Assembly (NCBI GenBank): GCA_963277665.1
Contig: OY728121.1
Span: 959,176,097-959,240,096, forward strand
DNA length: 64,000 nucleotides
Source of the DNA: Viscum album
Lineage: Eukaryota > Streptophyta > Magnoliopsida > Santalales > Viscaceae
Direction: 5' to 3'
The first letter of the stretch is position 1. Each line of letters begins with the position of its first letter. The position numbers and the translations under genes were made by a program. The notes below the pieces were generated by a model that saw nothing but the letters and a program-made list of their open reading frames with translations, searched no databases and was not told where the DNA came from. This document shows positions 58,435 through 64,000 of this stretch, in pieces.

Positions 58435-59620
58435 TGATTAGTCCAAAATATACCAATCATATATAATTTTAATAAAATTTTAAAAAAATTAATCATTATG
58501 TTTTACTTAAAAAAATCCAAATAAAATGTACTGACATTGTACCTGATGTGCACCCATCCAGTCAGTTTTCAATTTCATATAGAATTTAATATGACATGTA
58601 CTATTGTGAACTTGAAATACACTATTTTATACTACACAATGTTTATTTTCATTCACATGAAGTTATATTACATTATATATGGTATTGGTCATGTATTTTA
58701 TACTTAAATGACATGTAGTTCACACAACATATGATTATATTTCACAATGTATAGTTTTCTGAGTCTATCTGTGTAGTGTGCACAACATTTTTAACAACAA
58801 TCCATGACATTAATAAGAATATCTTGTACATATGGTATTTGTTTGACATATAATTCCTATACAATGAACATACATTATGTGCAGTTAAAAAAGTGCTAAA
58901 AATAATTAATTTATCAATTAGTATTTTGAATAACATGACAAAATAAATTGAGATGTATGTTGTCCTAAAAACCATAGCACATGACTTGTACACTAACTAT
59001 ACATCATGTAATATAGTTTATTGTTATGAATAATTTATTATATGTATATAATTATAATGATAATATCTTCTCTCTATGTGTACTTTTAATGAATGGGTAT
59101 GATTTATATGATGTGTAGAAACTGTTACATTTAATGTAAACAATTTTGTGGTCATCCACATGACATGCCAAGGGACTCAATTTGAATTTCATGTGAACAT
59201 ATATGTGAATAGTTACATGAATATAATAGACATTACATGTTTATTAGAGACATTCCATGTGATCCCATCAAGAATTAGTCACTCAACTGACAGTCATAAC
59301 TCTATATAAATTAATAACATATTGTGTAATTTGACCACACGACTATCATGATTCCCATAGGGAAAACTGTGTGGTGTTACAAGGAATGTACACTAGATAC
59401 ATCATATGTAACACTATCAAACCACATTACATAGGAAATTGTCCTTATGTCATGTCTATTGAAACCATTTTTTATTCTCCAACATTCCTTGTTGGACAAT
59501 CACAACTCATCAATATATAGAAAAAATGTCTACATGACATGAACATTTTAGTTACACATTGTATATTAGTGTTATTGAAGCATAATGATAGGTACATTAA
59601 GAAAGTATCAATAATATTTC
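58435..59620 (+). repeat. AT-rich region with decayed palindromic words
   Basis: No gene. Words such as AAATGACATGTAG (58707), ACATTATGTGCAG (58870), TACATCATGTA (58999), ATGATGTGTAG (59109), ACATGACATGCC (59158), TACATCATATGTA (59397) and TACATGACATG (59532) look like C-to-T/G-to-A decayed forms of E's TACACGCCGTGTAG. Phrases such as ACTGTGTGGTGTTAC (59367) recall E's leader. Possibly the LTR or leader of an older E relative; its boundaries are not visible. Confidence 0.4.
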
Positions 59621-62600
59621 TCCATTTTTTCATATACTATTATTGTAAATATAAATGAAAATGAAGATGTTATTATAACATAACAATTATGAACAAATAA
59701 AATTGATTTGAAAAATTAACACCGAACACCTAAATAAATTAATGAGATAATATATAATTATAAATTAACGGTCGAGTTCTATAATAATATTTGATGGTTT
59801 TGGGAACATCAAATGTGTTTTGAATCATCCAAATAAATTTAATTCAATGGTTTGTTTGCATGAATCCTCATAACCAGATGATAAAAACCCTTAAATAGTT
59901 ATAGATATGGTCTTTTCACATATAAATTATAGTTAATTTATGAAAAATAGAATTTACAATACATGAATTTCTTTCTTAATTATTGAATATATTGACAATT
60001 ATTATCATAAATTCACTATTGTAATGGATCCATGTAAATTATAACTTGTGTAGGAACTACAAGTGAACCACATGTCTTGAACATAACTATTTGAATTGTT
60101 GGCACTAGAACATAAGATCCAAAACATTTGTGTCAATCATTGTCGATGGAAATAAGAGTCTTAATTCTCTTGATATACTCTGTCTTGTTATATTGATCTC
60201 TTGAGTGGGAGAGGATAATAATTTCTCTTTGTTATTGAGATAATTATTTAGAATATTTATCTTTAATTTAAGTTAATTGTCATGGCAATGTTTTTTTCAC
60301 ACCTAATCTCATATACCCAAAAAATTATATAATCATGTTGGTTTATCTAGGATATATAAATAGTTACTAAAGGGGAATTTATCTATTCTATTAATATAAA
60401 ATAAAACCCAAAATAGAATTATTATTAGTATAATTTTTTGATGGGTGGATACCTCATAGTTATTTAATATTGGTTCTAATAAACCCTTTTCTTCCTCATC
60501 GATCCTCATGAGAATCTTTTGACCTTTTAATAATAACTATAATTTAAATATGTAAATATATCTATTCTATTCATTCGATAAATAAAAAAATTTATTTTAT
60601 CCCTTATAGAGAAGAAATATTTGTTAAATATTCATGAATATAAATAAAAAACTATTTTATACCTTTAGAATGAAAAGTTAAAATTAATATTATATACTCA
60701 ATTAATTTTTTATTACACTGAGAAAAAATATTTATTTAATATTTTACTCATATATATGTTCTTTAAAGTAACTTGTGATTAAATTATTCTGATAAACACA
60801 TCCAGAATAATTATTAAACAACAAGAAAAAATAATCATTATTAGAAATACTAAAATCAAATAAAATTTTATTGAAATTTGAGATACACTTTGTTTGTGAC
60901 CCTCTATGAATATTTTTTAGTGGCATTAGTCAAATTACTCTATCATCAAATACCAAAAAACTATATAAATATAATGTTACCTATATAGAATGATGTTGGT
61001 GGTTAAATAACAATAAACCCTATAGATTATCACTATGTAATATAACAAAATTATGTTGATATATTTTCAAGAATGTTTCAAACATTATTTCATATGAAGT
61101 GTCCAATGGGTTATGATTTCACATTGAGATAACACTGAATCAGGTATGAATTTTTTTACCGGATTCCTTTATGTTTTCTTTTATGTGATTCTGATTCAAT
61201 CCAATGTCTCATGTTAGATGGTTGTATCATGTAAGAAATGAAAAAAATGAAGCACAATAAACAATATTATTACAATGTTTTGTTCTAAGAAATACTCCTT
61301 GCAGTAATCAGTTGAAACCCCTTGTTTATGGATTCTATAAAATAATATTTTCATCAATAAAATGATTCATGAAACAAGTAGTTATACAACACACTAGTCA
61401 ATCCTCTAGATGATCCTTGTTAATCCCCCAATGATCAAAATATTCTCCCTTATTTGATTTGACACCCCACTATTTGATAGGTTATACCCTAACTCTTAAG
61501 CACCTTAAATAACTAGTTAGCCCCCCCCCCAGTCAGAAACCCCATCTTAATATTTTTTAGAATATATGATCCAATATATAATAATATCATTATCTTAATC
61601 CATGTTTATTTTGGATCACACATAATCAGGTATAACATCATGTAGATGATAATCAACTCCCTCACAAAACTTATTATCACATTATATAACCATATTCCTC
61701 AGTCCAACACTACATGAAAAGTCATTCCTTTTGTATGACGAAGTACATACCTCATTGACTATTCTATGATCTAAAATCACCGAACTAATCACAATACATT
61801 TAATACTTGTATTTGAATCATTTAGGAAAAACTAATCAAAATTATATACTGACTTCAATCACAAAAATAATTCTTATTATATATGAAAATAATATCACAT
61901 ATATTTCTCAACCATCAAGAATATGTGACATTTCTAATTGTATTATAACATTGTGTAGTAATAAAAAATAACAAGATTATCACAATTCTAATGGTTATTC
62001 CAAATTCATAAATATGTTGAATAATGTAAACACACAAACACTACATCACATTAATTCTTACATTATTAATTTCTCTTCACTAAGTCTCACAATATAAATG
62101 TATTTTATTCATGCAGTATAATGAATGAAAGTCACGTGAAACATAATTTTTCTCTTCTATGAAAGTATATCGCATGACACTAATTCTTATTTATTGAAAA
62201 TTAATGAAAAACCCCATCATCAATGGATAAAATTTCATTCATATTTTTCAAGGTTTTCATGAAACATAATATGTGATGCCACAATCTTCTTCGTGTAACT
62301 GTATTCATGGGTTTTATTATTTTTCCTACACAAAACACTATGTCAGAATCTACACTGGTGGATGAAGAAACATTATCTAAGAAATGTGATGTCTTTGGAA
62401 GGCACTTCATGTGTCCATGGAACACACTATTTGAATATAGAGAGTTTCTTTTCATTGTTTCAATATCCCTATTCTTGGAGATTTATGTTGTATCGTTCTA
62501 TAAATGAGTCCACATCAGGGTAAGATAGTACCACCAACTCAAATCCATAATGTTAACCATTTATATATGCCACTAATCATTTACATGAACCAACTCAAAA

Positions 62601-64000
62601 ATTTATGGGACAAAAAAATTACCTCCATCAATTCAAAAACATACATTCTATAAAAATGTATCAGGTTGGACAACATTTTAATCATGAAAACAAAGATACA
62701 TATCGTATTGTTCATATTTGAATCTTCAAGTTGAAGAAGTGTTTCTAGAATGATTTGGACATATAATCAAATGTTTCTATCTAATGATCTCAACAAATAG
62801 AAGTCTTTGGATGAGGCTTGAGGAATAAGACAGTTATTGGCTTTGATCGAACATTCCAGATCTAAGAGATTAGAATGTTTCCATTATTTGGAAAACTCTT
62901 TAGAAAAATAATGGTGTTCCACTATACCTGAGTCCCAAAATTATTATTCCTTCATATTACCACATTATTTTATAACAAAGGTCCTTGTAGACCCACCGTA
63001 TGTGAGTATCAGGTCTGTTCCCTTTACGTGATTACTTCGACAAGGGACATCATTGTTCTCTATCACTGTTCTCTATCATTGTTCCTCCCCTCATGGTAGA
63101 TCTATTATTCTCTAATTTTTTTCACATGAGTTCACTATTAACATTCTCTCACACATACACCATGTTGTCCTACTTGGGGTTGTCTTCCTATCTAATAAAT
63201 GGATGTGACCCCCTTCATCTAGCGAGTGAGTTCAGTTGTTTTTTAATATATATGTCATCAAAAACATGGTCCACTCCACAATAACTAATCACAGTTGAAA
63301 AAATGTCAAAAAACCTCCCCATATTCTAGAGGTTGTCGACTCATAGTTATATACCATGGTGGAACAATTGTGAGATTATAAATCCATGATTAGAGTGTAG
63401 AACATTTGTATAATCGTATTAATCAATATTAAAAGAATATTAATGAACTAAAAATTAATCAATAATAATCCATCATATAAATAACAAGTAATATCGTCCA
63501 ATACTTTAAAATACCAAATATTATCATTTAATTATATAAAAAATGATAGAGAAAACAGATATATACATCAAGTATAGTACATGTATCAAAAATTACAAAA
63601 AATAGGTAAAAAATCAATCTCTAGAAAGCACCACATTCCATAGCCCGATCTTGTTCTACCCTACCCCTATGCCATAATAAATAAGGCATCCCAAAGAGGG
63701 ATCTTTCTCTTGTCTCTACCTGTATTCATGTAGTCTGTCTCGGTTCCCAATAGAAGCCTAAACGGGGTATGGGACAACACAAAGTTTTCCACCAACAATA
63801 GTATCTGCAACATTTCCAGTTTCTTCATATAATCTAATGTAATTATTATATATAACAGAAGTACAAATGTTGATAATAGATCTAATGTTTTTCTTCAAAA
63901 TAAATTACACTATGAACAATAAACCAATTCACATGGGAAATCAATAATGAATGGTAGGAATAATTAATGACTACATTGTATAATAGATTATTATACGAAA
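59621..64000. other. AT-rich intergenic sequence, nothing recognised
   Basis: All open frames are short (84 codons or fewer) and show no family features. From about 61280 the plus strand is A/C-rich, so any element here may lie in reverse. A C10 run lies at 61521-61530. A 15-bp unit TTCTCTATCAYTG is tandemly repeated near 63055-63082. I cannot assign this stretch to any of the families above. Confidence 0.5.

Noticed and set aside
61521..61530. C10 run as a reverse-strand polypurine tract
   Set aside because: No LTR start or pol end could be found next to it on either strand.
62201..62507. Opposed open frames of 84 and 66 codons
   Set aside because: Overlapping frames on both strands in AT-rich sequence, no recognisable domain or repeat support.

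Overview
The window holds no host gene I can support. It is a nest of Ty3/Gypsy-type LTR retrotransposons from a plant nuclear genome. The signs are tRNA-iMet-type primer binding sites next to LTR ends, polypurine tracts, TG...CA LTRs of 2 to 5 kb, double zinc-knuckle Gag fragments, and protease-RT-RNase H-integrase order. The copies are old and AT-rich, with stops throughout, as in large plant genomes where elements decay without being removed. I cannot name the species.

Layout. (1) 1-8520: element N, a non-autonomous element with a very long LTR. The last 2.1 kb of its 5' LTR (1-2142), a short internal domain with a gag remnant (2143-3210) and a rearranged 3' LTR (3211-8520) are present. 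(2) 8521-58434: an old host element H into which everything else in this span was inserted. Its pieces are a 5' LTR remnant (8521-9176), PBS, gag and protease (to about 11260), RT/RNase H/integrase (41050-43105), the integrase C-terminal part (45115-45800), a polypurine tract, and a 3' LTR split into 46060-46831 and 56994-58434. (3) 11453-41027: a 29.6-kb tandem array T inside H, between protease and RT. Five LTRs of 4.0-4.2 kb alternate with four internal domains of about 2.17 kb, so neighbouring units share LTRs. Each internal domain has a PBS, a small Gag fragment with two CCHC knuckles, a reversed tRNA/SINE-like block and a polypurine tract, and no polymerase. (4) 43106-45094: a reverse-oriented solo LTR (S) in H's integrase. 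(5) 46832-56993: an autonomous-type chromovirus-like element E with both LTRs and a perfect 5-bp target duplication (TAATC), inserted in H's 3' LTR. Its gag-pol is broken by stops and frameshifts. (6) 58435-64000: AT-rich sequence without recognisable genes. Its first kilobase carries decayed versions of the palindromic words found in E.

How the parts relate. H is the oldest layer; N, T, S and E all interrupt it. E, H and S have similar LTR ends (TTACA) and a shared internal LTR signature, so they look like one broad lineage. N and T lack polymerase and would have needed enzymes from another element. The most unusual object is the shared-LTR array T, with three copies of a GTACGTAC-centred motif in every LTR (15 in all). 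Next is E's set of some 30 near-palindromic words of the type TACACGCCGTGTA.
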